In this document: positions 54,657-63,021 of the stretch, in pieces
Layout of the letters: every line of letters begins with the position of its first letter
How positions within the stretch are numbered: position 1 is the stretch's first letter
Origin: Cystobacter fuscus
Lineage (GTDB): Bacteria; Myxococcota; Myxococcia; Myxococcales; Myxococcaceae
Direction of reading: 5' to 3'
Assembly (NCBI RefSeq): GCF_002305875.1
Contig: NZ_CP022098.1
Coordinates: forward strand, 6,262,001 to 6,326,000
Length of the DNA stretch: 64,000 nt
Position numbers and translations under genes: made by a program
Notes under the pieces: generated by a model
Seen by the model: the letters and a program-made list of their open reading frames with translations, nothing else
What the model was told of the DNA's origin: nothing
The model's database searches: none

Positions 54657-55154
54657 CTACTCCCGACGGCGCCTGCGCAAGAGCCACAGCCCACCGAGCA
54701 GCAGACCCACCGGAGCGCCCGGCGCCGCCCCGCACCCGTAGGAGGGATCGGGCAGCGCATTGCCTCCACCCGGCTCCCCGCCCGGACTGGCCCCGTCGCT
54801 CTTGTTCGGATCCCGGCCCGCCTTCAGCTCCTCCGTGTCCGGAGTGCCGTCCCCGTCACTGTCCACCTTCTCGGTGTCCAGCGCGGTCAGCGCCTTGCGC
54901 AACGATGCATCGTCGTAGAACACGAGGCCCCGGGCGCGCAGCGACGCCCCGAAGGGCGTGGTCACCGTGCCCACGGCGGGATTGCCCTGGTGGCAGACGG
55001 CGCACGAGGGCTGGGTGGAGAGCCCGAGCTCGGTGCGGATGACTGGTGGAAACCCGGGAGTGGCCCGCGCGGCGGTGGCGCCGAGCAGGACGACTCCCAG
55101 GAGGCTGGCTCGCGCCAGCATGTGCGGCAAGCCGCGGTTGGATGGGTTGTTCAT
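54657..55154 (-). CDS. Secreted CxxCH (c-type cytochrome-like) protein with MYXO-CTERM-like tail
   Basis: A 165-aa exported protein: signal peptide (LARASLLGVVLLGATAARA), a single heme-binding-type motif CAVCHQG near residue 50, and a calcium-type DSDGDGTPDTEELKAGRDP repeat (thrombospondin type 3-like). A C-terminal Cys, hydrophobic stretch and Arg cluster follow (GCGAAPGAPVGLLLGGLWLL, then RRRRRE). The last part fits the MYXO-CTERM sorting signal of myxobacteria, which anchors proteins at the cell surface. Its ATG overlaps the upstream porin-like gene as ATGA. Confidence 0.82.
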   Translation of the reverse strand: MNNPSNRGLPHMLARASLLGVVLLGATAARATPGFPPVIRTELGLSTQPSCAVCHQGNPAVGTVTTPFGASLRARGLVFYDDASLRKALTALDTEKVDSDGDGTPDTEELKAGRDPNKSDGASPGGEPGGGNALPDPSYGCGAAPGAPVGLLLGGLWLLRRRRRE

Positions 55155-56320
55155 AGCAAGAAGTGCAACTGGCTGAGAATGGACAAGGTATTGGTGCCGC
55201 CCGTCTCGGTGGCGAACCTCCGCACGACACCATCGACGCGCAACTCGACCTGGGGCAGGAAGCCGAAGGCCAGTCCCAAACTTCCACCCACGTTGGTGCC
55301 CACTCCCCCCACCGTGCGCAGGGCCTCGCCCGCGAGGATGACGTGCAGACCCCGCACCGGCTCGATGTCCGCCTGGAGCAGGCCGGTGTAGCCCAGCCCC
55401 GCGCTCTGATCTCGAGAGGAATTGACGAGCAGATCCACCTCACCCAGCAACACCACGGGACCGCTCACCGCCCAACGGCCGAAGACGCCGTGCGCCTGCC
55501 GCCAGAAGTCCGGCTGCCGCGAGTCCACGTCGTACGCGGCGCGCGTGGCGAGGCTGCTCACCCCCAGCGCCAGGTTGGTCCGCGGGGACCACTCGAAGTA
55601 GCCCGAGTAGCCGCGCTCCCGGTACTCGTCGGGCTTGAGCAGGAAGTTGCCCGCGATGCCCATCACCTCGCCGCGGAAGCCCTCGCCGTTGTAGGCGACG
55701 GCCACGCCGTACTGCTGGTGCTCGTTGGTGTCGGTGCGCGTGCGCTCACGCACCCACGAGGTGTGCTCCACGTTGCGCAGACCGAACGGCAGGTTGATGC
55801 GGCCCGCGCGCACCAGCAACGTCTGGTTCTCGTTGTCCCAGCCGAGCCAGTGGTCGCGCGACACGACGTTGTTGGCCTCGGTGGTGGTCAGGGCCGCCAG
55901 GCGCGCGCGGCGCAGCGCGAAGCCCAGGCTGGCATTGGCGCGGAACTGACCGAAGGTGGCCTGGGCGCGGATGTCGCTCGCCATCTGCACCGGCCGCACG
56001 GTCGGGTCCGCCGACCCCGCCTGGTTGACGAGCGCGCCACCGCGGAAGGACAGCCCCAACAGGAGCCAGTCCGGCGTGTTCACCGCGCCGAGGAGAAAGC
56101 CCGTGCTGGAGCTGACCTCCTCCTTCGGCTTGCCATAGTTGGCGGCCAGCAGCAGCTCGGACTGGGCCCGCCCGTAGGCGGTGACGAGGCCGGCTCCCGA
56201 GGGGTCCGCATGGCACGCGGCGCAACTGGAGTAGCCGTGGCGGATCATCCACGTGTAGGCCTCGGCCCGAGGCGACGCGAGGAGCCCGAACAAGAACAAC
56301 ACGACGAGAGACTGACGCAT
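55151..56320 (-). CDS. Outer-membrane beta-barrel protein with an N-terminal CxxCH heme motif
   Basis: A 389-aa exported protein. After a signal peptide (VVLFLFGLLASPRAEA), CAACHADPSGAG near residue 35 is a c-type heme site. The rest is alternating beta sequence rich in Gly and aromatics (RAGRINLPFGLRNVEHTSW, GVAVAYNGEGFRGEVMG), ending in a barrel-like LSQLHFLL with a terminal aromatic/Leu. It is probably a porin-cytochrome hybrid of the outer membrane. It is followed by the MYXO-CTERM cytochrome and preceded by YceI; the three genes form one operon. Confidence 0.8.
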   Translation of the reverse strand: MRQSLVVLFLFGLLASPRAEAYTWMIRHGYSSCAACHADPSGAGLVTAYGRAQSELLLAANYGKPKEEVSSSTGFLLGAVNTPDWLLLGLSFRGGALVNQAGSADPTVRPVQMASDIRAQATFGQFRANASLGFALRRARLAALTTTEANNVVSRDHWLGWDNENQTLLVRAGRINLPFGLRNVEHTSWVRERTRTDTNEHQQYGVAVAYNGEGFRGEVMGIAGNFLLKPDEYRERGYSGYFEWSPRTNLALGVSSLATRAAYDVDSRQPDFWRQAHGVFGRWAVSGPVVLLGEVDLLVNSSRDQSAGLGYTGLLQADIEPVRGLHVILAGEALRTVGGVGTNVGGSLGLAFGFLPQVELRVDGVVRRFATETGGTNTLSILSQLHFLL

Positions 56321-56333
56321 GGGAGAGTGATTC

Positions 56334-56870
56334 CTACTTCTTCTTGAACTGGAACGAGGTGAGCGTCTCGATGTCGGGCTTGACCGTCACGCCCAGGTAG
56401 TTCGGCAGGTTGATGTCGAAGTCCTTGAGGTTGATGGGCAGCTTGCCACTCGCCTCGTAGGCATCCCCCGTGCGCTTGAGGGTGTAGGTGACGGACACGT
56501 CCTTCGTCTTGCCGTGCAGGGTCATCTTCCCCGGCACCGTCTGGGTGGTCGTCTTCCCATCCTCCGGCAACTGGATGGCGGTCCAGAGCACCTCCAGCAC
56601 CGCGTGCGGGAACTTCTCCACCTCGAGGTACTTCTCGCGCATGTGACGGTCGCGCAGATCAATGCCTGTCTTGAGCGTCGCCAGCGGCACGGAGATGACC
56701 ACCGTCTTGCCATCGTCCTTGAGGGTCACCTCCTCGGTCTTCCCCTCCAGCTTGAAGCCAGCCGGCCCCTTGCCGGAGAACGTGGCGCTCGCGGGGCCAC
56801 TGCGCTCCAAATCCGCGAGCGCGGGGGTCGCCACCAACACCATCAGAGTCAACAGGATCTTGGATCTCAT
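56334..56870 (-). CDS. YceI-family periplasmic protein
   Basis: A 178-aa secreted lipocalin-like protein (signal MRSKILLTLMVLVATPALA). YceI proteins bind polyprenoid or other hydrophobic ligands. The beta-barrel features are VTLKDDGKTVVISVPLATLK, RDRHMREKYLEVEKFPHAVL and ASGKLPINLKDFDINLP. It is the first gene of the three-gene export cluster, 13 bases ahead of the porin-like gene. Upstream, TGACG (56902-56906) and CGTCA (56912-56916) form a small inverted repeat. Confidence 0.9.
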   Translation of the reverse strand: MRSKILLTLMVLVATPALADLERSGPASATFSGKGPAGFKLEGKTEEVTLKDDGKTVVISVPLATLKTGIDLRDRHMREKYLEVEKFPHAVLEVLWTAIQLPEDGKTTTQTVPGKMTLHGKTKDVSVTYTLKRTGDAYEASGKLPINLKDFDINLPNYLGVTVKPDIETLTSFQFKKK

Positions 56871-57032
56871 TCAGCACACTCCCATTGGGTTGACCGGAAA
56901 TTGACGCCAGACGTCATAGACGCTTCAGGGACGATAGGGAACCCCCAACGCCCCTCGGGGAGGGTCCACGAAATCCACGGACAGCATCGCGTCGCACAAC
57001 ACGAAGACACCGCACGATGATTTTCCAACAAC

Positions 57033-59831
57033 TCAGCGTCGCTGGCTCTCCTGGAACGTCACGGAGAGCTTCACCTCCTGGCCCTCGCGCAGGACGACGG
57101 CGGTGACGGTCTCGCCGGGCTTGGAGGCGTTGAGCGCGTACATCAAATCCTCCACGCTCCCCACGTCGTGGGTGCCGAGCCGGATGAGCACATCCCCCCG
57201 CTTCATGCCGCCCTTGTCCGCTCCCCCACCCGGCCGCACGCCCGCGAGCAGCACTCCGCGTGTGCCCTCGGGGGGCGCGTAGTCCGGCACGGTGCCGAGC
57301 GAGGCGTTGAACGAGCGCATGTCCCCGGCCGGCGCGGGCGCGGGCACGTTGCGGTAGGTGAGACGCGCGGGCTTCGCGCTCACCTCGGCGGCGACCTCGG
57401 ACACGATGAGCCCCACCTGCGCGAGCCCCGCCGCGTTGATGCGCGACGCGCTGTCGGACGGCTTGTGATAGTCGCCGTGCGCGCCCGTGAAGAAGTGCAG
57501 CACCGGGACGCCCGCCGCGTAGAACGGCGTGTGGTCCGACGGCCCATACCCATCCCCCGAGCCATCACATTGCACGCGGGCCAGGGCGCACGCGGGCGCG
57601 AGCACGTCGCGCCACTCCTGGCCGGACTCCACCCCCAGCACCGCCAGGTGGTTGCCGCGCAGCCGGCCCACCATGTCGAGGTTGATCATCCCCACCACGT
57701 CCTTCATCGCGAGCCCCGCGGGCGGCGAGCGCGTCCACGCCGTGGAGCCCAGCACGCCCAGCTCCTCGCCCGAGAAGGCCGTGAAGTAGACGTCCCGGTG
57801 CAACCGCTCCCGCTTCGCCGCGAGCAGCCGCGCCGCCTCCAGCAGGCCCGCCACGCCCGAGGCGTTGTCATCCGCGCCCAGGTGCGGCTCGTGGCTGTCG
57901 GGCGCCAGCGAGCCCCGTCCGCCCGTGCCCAGGTGATCATAGTGCGCGCCCACCACCACCACGCCGGAGCCGGCGCGCGCCTCGGGGGACGCCGCGGGCA
58001 GCCGGCCCACGAGGTTCCACGCGTCCTTCTGCACCTTCTCGAGCCGCACCGCCACCCGGCCGCGCACCTTCTTCTTCTGCTCGAGCTGCTGGAGCACGGG
58101 CTCGAAGCCCGCGCGCTGGAGGATGACCACCGGCAGGCCCGCGTCCTGGGCACCCTCGGGCCGCAGCGGCGGCAGGCGTGCCTCGGTGGGCGTGCCGTGG
58201 GCTCCCGCGGCCGCGCCCGCGGGCCAGTCCACCACGATGAGCGCGCGTGCCCCCGCCTCCTTCGCCACCCACGCCTTGTGGCGCAGGTCTCCATAGCGGC
58301 GCTGCGCCTCGCTCGAGGCGAACGCGGGCTGATCGGGAACGAAGCGCCGCACGACGACGATCTTCCCCTTCACCGCGAGCCCCGCGTAGTCATCCACGCC
58401 CAGCTCCTTCGCGCGCACGCCGTACCCCGCGAGCACGACGTCGCCGCTCACGTCCCCGTCGGCCGAGAAGCCCAGGGGCAGGAACGCCTCGTCCTTCGCC
58501 CGGAGAGAGCCCAGCTCCAGCGCCGTGCCGGTGCCGGCCTTCACCTCGGTGGTGACGGAGAAGCGCTGGCGGAAGGTGCCACTGTCCCCCGCGGGCACGA
58601 GCCCGAGCGCCGTGAAGCGCTGCTCGAGGTAGCGCGCCGCCTGCTCGAGCCCCGGCGTGTCCACGCCCCGGCCGCCCTGCTCGGGGGCCGCGAGGTAGCG
58701 CACGTCCTCCATCACCCGATCCGCCGGCTGGAGCGCGGCCGGGGTGGCCGGCACGTCGTCGTTCCACTCGGCGATGAAGACGTTGGTGTCCTGGCGGCCC
58801 GGCGCCGTCTCGCGGTTGGAGGAGAAGGCGAGCTGCTTGCCGTCCGGGGAGAACAGCGGGAAGCCATCGAAGCCGGGCGCGGTGGTGATGCGCTCCAGGC
58901 CCGAGCCGTCCACGTTCACCGCCCAGATGTCGAACTCCCGTCCGCGGGGATCCGGGTAGTTGGTGGAGAAGAGGATGCGCTCGCGCGTGGGGTGCCAGGA
59001 CGGGGCGAAGGAGGCCACGTTCAGGTAGGTGATCTGCGTGGGGTTGGAGCCGTCCGCGTCGGCGACATAGAGCTCCAGCTTCGTGGGCCGCACGAGCCCC
59101 TGGGCCAGCAGCGCCTGGTAGTCCTCCAGCTCCTTGCCCGGCGCGGGCCGCGACGCGCGCCAGACGATCTTCGTGCAGTCGCGGTTGAAGAAGGCGCCGC
59201 CGTCGTAGCCGGGCGTGAAGGTGAGCCGCTTCACGTTCCCCCCGTCCGCGTCCATGCGGTACAGCTCCAGATCCCCGTCGCGCACGGACGTGAAGACGAT
59301 GGAGCCATCCTTCGGGCACACCGTCGCCTCGGCGTCGTAACCCGGCGTGCGCGTGAGGGGCCTGCGGTCCGAGCCATCCGCCCGGGCCTTGTAGATGTCG
59401 TAGCCCTCATAGAGCGGCCACACGTAGCCCTGGCGCATGTCGGGCTTGGGCGGGCAGGCGGCGCCGGACTCGTGCGTCGAGGCGTAGATGACCTCGTCAT
59501 CTCCCGGCAGCGCGTAGGCACACGTGGTGACGCCCTCGCCGCTGGAGATGGGCCGCGTCGCGCCCGTCTTCGCATCCAGCCAGTAGATGCGATCGCACTG
59601 CTGCCCCTCGTGCCGGGCCTGGAAGGTGAGCGCCTCGCCCGAGAAGGCCCAATACGCCTCGGCGTTCTCCCCCGCGAAGGTGAGCTGCCGCAGCGAACCC
59701 AGGTGCCCCTCCCCTTCCCGCGCGGGAAGCGTCTTGGGCGGGGGAGTGGACGGGGTCTCGGTGGACGGCGCGGGCGCGGGCGCGTGGGCACAGCCCAGGA
59801 AGAACAGGACGCCGAGGGGGAGTCTTTTCAT
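57033..59831 (-). CDS. Lipoprotein aminopeptidase: TolB-like propeller, M28 peptidase and PDZ domain
   Basis: A 932-aa surface or periplasmic lipoprotein (signal GVLFFLGC). Residues about 50-350 form a TolB/WD40-type beta-propeller with repeats like RPLTRTPGYDAEATVCPKDG. A PA-like insert lies in the M28 region. The M28 zinc ligands are complete: GAHYDHLG, LGADDNASG, FSGEELGVLG, INLDMVGR and PSDHTPFY. The last 90 residues are a PDZ domain (GGMKRGDVLIRLGTHDVGS). Start ATG 59831 begins the lipoprotein signal. A near-consensus Fur box lies 19 bases upstream. Confidence 0.88.
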   Translation of the reverse strand: MKRLPLGVLFFLGCAHAPAPAPSTETPSTPPPKTLPAREGEGHLGSLRQLTFAGENAEAYWAFSGEALTFQARHEGQQCDRIYWLDAKTGATRPISSGEGVTTCAYALPGDDEVIYASTHESGAACPPKPDMRQGYVWPLYEGYDIYKARADGSDRRPLTRTPGYDAEATVCPKDGSIVFTSVRDGDLELYRMDADGGNVKRLTFTPGYDGGAFFNRDCTKIVWRASRPAPGKELEDYQALLAQGLVRPTKLELYVADADGSNPTQITYLNVASFAPSWHPTRERILFSTNYPDPRGREFDIWAVNVDGSGLERITTAPGFDGFPLFSPDGKQLAFSSNRETAPGRQDTNVFIAEWNDDVPATPAALQPADRVMEDVRYLAAPEQGGRGVDTPGLEQAARYLEQRFTALGLVPAGDSGTFRQRFSVTTEVKAGTGTALELGSLRAKDEAFLPLGFSADGDVSGDVVLAGYGVRAKELGVDDYAGLAVKGKIVVVRRFVPDQPAFASSEAQRRYGDLRHKAWVAKEAGARALIVVDWPAGAAAGAHGTPTEARLPPLRPEGAQDAGLPVVILQRAGFEPVLQQLEQKKKVRGRVAVRLEKVQKDAWNLVGRLPAASPEARAGSGVVVVGAHYDHLGTGGRGSLAPDSHEPHLGADDNASGVAGLLEAARLLAAKRERLHRDVYFTAFSGEELGVLGSTAWTRSPPAGLAMKDVVGMINLDMVGRLRGNHLAVLGVESGQEWRDVLAPACALARVQCDGSGDGYGPSDHTPFYAAGVPVLHFFTGAHGDYHKPSDSASRINAAGLAQVGLIVSEVAAEVSAKPARLTYRNVPAPAPAGDMRSFNASLGTVPDYAPPEGTRGVLLAGVRPGGGADKGGMKRGDVLIRLGTHDVGSVEDLMYALNASKPGETVTAVVLREGQEVKLSVTFQESQRR

Positions 59832-59849
59832 TCGAGGAGTCCGGAAGTT

Positions 59850-59868
59850 GATTTTGATTATCACTATC
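59850..59868 (-). promoter_or_regulatory. Fur box in front of the M28 peptidase gene
   Basis: GATTTTGATTATCACTATC matches the 19-bp Fur consensus GATAATGATAATCATTATC at 15 of 19 positions and stands out as an A+T-rich island. It lies 19-37 bases before the ATG, where it would block transcription or initiation when iron is plentiful. Confidence 0.7.
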
Positions 59869-59983
59869 GATTCCTCCGGACATGTCGAGTGAATTCACAC
59901 GGGGAGGTGGTTCAGGTCCTCGACCAGGGCGCGGCTGCCCACGAAGACGCCCTGGAGGCGCGGTTTCTTGGAATCGGCGAGAG

Positions 59984-60997
59984 CTAGTCGTGCTCGCTCT
60001 CGCAGTTCTTCTCGGCCTCCACGCGGAACGCGCCCTTCTTCGCGTCGCGCACGTAGGTGTGGCTCTGGGAGAAGAGCTCGGGGCTGGTGAGGGACACGAT
60101 GCCCTTGGCCGCGTCCGTCACCTTCCACTCCACCTGCTCACCCTGGCCGCCTTCCGGGGTGAGCTCCAACACGTAGGCCCCGGTGCTCGCGCCGGGCTGG
60201 AGCTTCGTCACCTGGGCGCTCGTGCTCTCCTGCCCGAGCTGGATCTCCACCCGCGCGCCGTCCGGCTGCACGGTGAAGGCACGGGTCTCCGCCGAGCAGG
60301 GCTTGAAGATGACGTAGCCCTTGCCCTTCTTCGTGAGCTCCACCCACTTGCCAGCGAGCGGCTGGAGTTGCTCGGCCTTCACCGCGGGCGGGGCCGCGGC
60401 GGCCGGGGCGGCCGTGCACTCGAGCTGGGTGCGCTGGAGCAATCCCGCCGTCGTCTTCTTTCCCTTGAAGCGCGCGGGCACCAGGTCCGGCTCGGTGGCG
60501 GGGAGATAGGCCTCCACCGTGTCGCCTTGCACCACGTACGCCTTGCGCTGGGTGTTGCCCTCGTCCGTGGCCTGGAAGTACACGCGAGGCGCGCTCACCT
60601 TGCACGACGCGGGAGGCGTGGCCGCCTGGGCGCGCGAGAACTCCTCACGGCCCGGCCACCCGGCGCCACAGCAGCCCGGGTTGGTTCCCGCCAGCACGAA
60701 GCGTCCCGGCGCGACGTCCAGGCTCAGCTTGCCGGGCGCCAGGTCCGGGCCCGCCAGCGTCCAGCGCGTGGCCGTCTTGCTCTTCACCACCAGGGTGCAT
60801 TCGCACGTGCCCGCGCTGTCTCCCTGGGGAAACGAGCCCTGGTAGTGCACCAGCGTCTCGTTGTCGCCCTGGACGATGGCCAGCTTCCCACCCGCCGCCT
60901 TGTACACGCCTGTTACATCCCCCGCCGGCTGCGCCCCCGCCGCCAGGGCGCCCATCCCCACCACGATTCCCATCCAGTGACGCATCGCATTGCCCAT
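59984..60997 (-). CDS. Secreted protein of unknown function with paired cysteines
   Basis: A 337-aa exported protein (signal GIVVGMGALAAGAQPAG). Two similar beta-rich halves are separated by an Ala/Pro-rich linker (TAAPAAAAPPAVKAE). Six or more Cys, including CEC and NPGCCGAGWPG, suggest disulfides, expected outside the cytoplasm. TGVYKAAGGKLAIVQGDNET and WVELTKKGKGYVIFKPCSAE look equivalent between halves. No family recognised. Start ATG 60997 is preferred: AAGGGAG lies nine bases upstream. It is divergent from the LysM gene. Confidence 0.72.
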   Translation of the reverse strand: MGNAMRHWMGIVVGMGALAAGAQPAGDVTGVYKAAGGKLAIVQGDNETLVHYQGSFPQGDSAGTCECTLVVKSKTATRWTLAGPDLAPGKLSLDVAPGRFVLAGTNPGCCGAGWPGREEFSRAQAATPPASCKVSAPRVYFQATDEGNTQRKAYVVQGDTVEAYLPATEPDLVPARFKGKKTTAGLLQRTQLECTAAPAAAAPPAVKAEQLQPLAGKWVELTKKGKGYVIFKPCSAETRAFTVQPDGARVEIQLGQESTSAQVTKLQPGASTGAYVLELTPEGGQGEQVEWKVTDAAKGIVSLTSPELFSQSHTYVRDAKKGAFRVEAEKNCESEHD

Positions 60998-61072
60998 CGG
61001 TTCGTTCTCCCTTTCGGACGACTCGGCCGGTGAGCCTACCGCCTCATCCACGCTCTCCGTGGGTGGTCCCTT

Positions 61073-61107
61073 TGAGAAAATGGGAGGAAACTTTCTCAGC
61101 GAAAGTT
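61073..61107. promoter_or_regulatory. Overlapping inverted repeats between divergent genes
   Basis: AACTTTC (61089-61095) and GAAAGTT (61101-61107) form a 7-bp stem around TCAGC. TGAGAAA (61073-61079) and TTTCTCA (61092-61098) form another 7-bp stem that shares bases with the first. The pair could be operators for the divergent genes or a switchable leader of the LysM gene. Confidence 0.45.
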
Positions 61108-61173
61108 CGATGATCCTGAAAATCACCTCCACGGCCCCGGTAGGGACGTGGCCTGCCCAGGCGGAGTCGGTTC

Positions 61174-62832
61174 ATGACGGGAGTGAGTAACTACAAGGTT
61201 CGCTCGGGAGACACGCTGTCGGCCATCGCCGCGCGCTACAACACCACGGTCGCCGAGCTCGCCAAGAGCAATGGCATCAAGAACCCGGACAAGCTCGCCG
61301 CCGGGCAGACGATCAAGGTCCCCGACAACTTCGAGAGCAAGCCCCGCCCCTCCCTGCCCAAGGACGGGGACGGCGCGCCCCAGGCGTCCACCCAGGGTGG
61401 CAGCTACACGGTCCGTCCGGGAGACACGCTGTCGGAGATCGCCAAGAACCTGCACACCACGGTATCGGCGCTGGCCAAGGCCAACGACATCCAGAACCCG
61501 AACAGGATCTCCACCGGGCAGACGCTCACGGTGCCGGGCGGCTCGGGCTCGACGGGCGGAGCGGACCCGGTCGGCGGCAAGCCGTCCACGCCCTCCACCC
61601 CGGCCGCCAACGAGGAGCTGGGCAGCCTGAGCCGCAAGTACGAGGCGCGCGGCCCGGGCACGGTCTCCACCGGCAAGGGCGACCACGGCGGCGTGTCCTA
61701 CGGCTCGTACCAGTTCGCGTCCAAGAACGGCTCGGCGAAGGCCTTCGTCGATTCGCTGCGCACCAGCCACCCGGACTACCACGCCGCGCTGTCCGGCCAT
61801 GCCCCCGGCACCAAGGAGTTCTCCGCCGCCTGGAAGCAACTCGCGGCCAAGGATCCCCAGGGCTTCGACAAGGCCCAGCACGACTACATCAAGGCCACCC
61901 ACTACGACGTGGGCGCCGCGGAGATCAAGAAGGCCACGGGCCTCGACGTCAACCAGCGCTCGCAGGCGCTGCGCGACGTGGCCTGGTCCACCTCGGTGCA
62001 GCACGGGCCCAAGGCCGCCGACGACATCTTCAAGCGCGCGCTCGCCGGGAGGGATCCCGCCAAGGTGAGTGACGAGCAGCTCATCAAGGACATCTACGCC
62101 GAGCGCGGCCGCAAGAACGGCAGCGGCGAGCTGGTGTACTTCTCGAGCAGCTCGAAGGACGTTCAGCAGGGGGTCTCCGACCGCTACAAGAGCGAGTCCA
62201 GGGACGCCCTGTCCCGGCTGGCGCGCGAGCGCGAGGGTGGCACCACCCAGGCGCCGACCCCGGCCCAGACCGAGCAGGTGAAGCCCACCGGGGACAACAA
62301 GGCGGCGAAGAAGGTGCAGGTGCCCTTCTACAGCCAGTTCGAGGGCGGCCACGGCTACACGCCGAGCGACACGGCGTGCTTCAAGGCGGCCACGGCGATG
62401 GCCAAGGCTGCGGGCGCCACGGTGACGGGGCCGGATCAGCGCATCCAGCTCGGCACCAGCGAGGACAGCAAGGGCCGGCTCACGGTGAACTCGCAGAAGG
62501 CCGCCCAGGGCCGCAACTACATCGACCAGCAGCTCAACGCGGGCAAGCCCGTGGTGGTGGGCGTCAGCCACAAGGACGCCAGCTACAACGCGGACGGGCT
62601 GACGGACCACTTCGTCACCATCACCGGCCGGGGCACGGACGACAAGGGCCGCACCTACTACACCTTCCACGATCCGGGCACCCGCCACGCCAGCAAGGGC
62701 CAGGACACCAACCCCAACAACCGCTTCTACGTGGACGAGCGCACCGGTGGCCTGTACCGGCCGGGCTCGTCGGCCACGGGTGAGATCACCGGGCGCCACT
62801 ACGACGTGGCCATGGTGCGCCGCAACGCCTGA
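61174..62832 (+). CDS. Two LysM domains, a lysozyme-like domain and a C39-like cysteine peptidase
   Basis: A 552-aa protein with no signal peptide. LysM domains at about residues 6-50 and 78-121 bind peptidoglycan. Residues about 145-345 resemble phage-tail/VgrG-associated lysozyme-like modules: LSRKYEARGPG, then KGDHGGVSYGSYQFASKNG. The C-terminal 175 residues look like a papain-like (C39/NlpC-type) peptidase: VPFYSQFEGGHGY and ACFKAATAMAKAAG with Cys402, His479 in LTDHFVTITG and Asp500 in FHDPG. Triad assignment is inference. It may be a murein-cleaving effector secreted by a non-Sec route, or a spore or cell-wall enzyme. Confidence 0.8.
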   Translation: MTGVSNYKVRSGDTLSAIAARYNTTVAELAKSNGIKNPDKLAAGQTIKVPDNFESKPRPSLPKDGDGAPQASTQGGSYTVRPGDTLSEIAKNLHTTVSALAKANDIQNPNRISTGQTLTVPGGSGSTGGADPVGGKPSTPSTPAANEELGSLSRKYEARGPGTVSTGKGDHGGVSYGSYQFASKNGSAKAFVDSLRTSHPDYHAALSGHAPGTKEFSAAWKQLAAKDPQGFDKAQHDYIKATHYDVGAAEIKKATGLDVNQRSQALRDVAWSTSVQHGPKAADDIFKRALAGRDPAKVSDEQLIKDIYAERGRKNGSGELVYFSSSSKDVQQGVSDRYKSESRDALSRLAREREGGTTQAPTPAQTEQVKPTGDNKAAKKVQVPFYSQFEGGHGYTPSDTACFKAATAMAKAAGATVTGPDQRIQLGTSEDSKGRLTVNSQKAAQGRNYIDQQLNAGKPVVVGVSHKDASYNADGLTDHFVTITGRGTDDKGRTYYTFHDPGTRHASKGQDTNPNNRFYVDERTGGLYRPGSSATGEITGRHYDVAMVRRNA

Positions 62833-63021
62833 GCGGCGGCCGTCCGCGCGGGCTCGGAGTCCCCTTCGGGCCCACGCGCGTTCATCCAGGGCTGAGCATG
62901 GGCGGGGGGTGACCGAAATTCCCGCCGATCCGCCCTGAATCCCCGCTCTCCCGCGGCTTCACGTCCCGACGCATCCTCCCTCCACATCGCCCGCCTCCCG
63001 CGGGCCCCCCGAGGATGCATC

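Noticed and set aside
59895-59983. Protein-like minus-strand tail (LADSKKPRLQGVFVGSRALV) after the 59984-60997 gene
   Set aside because: It has no start codon of its own and only continues a wrong frame of the upstream gene; the normal stop of that gene is well placed.
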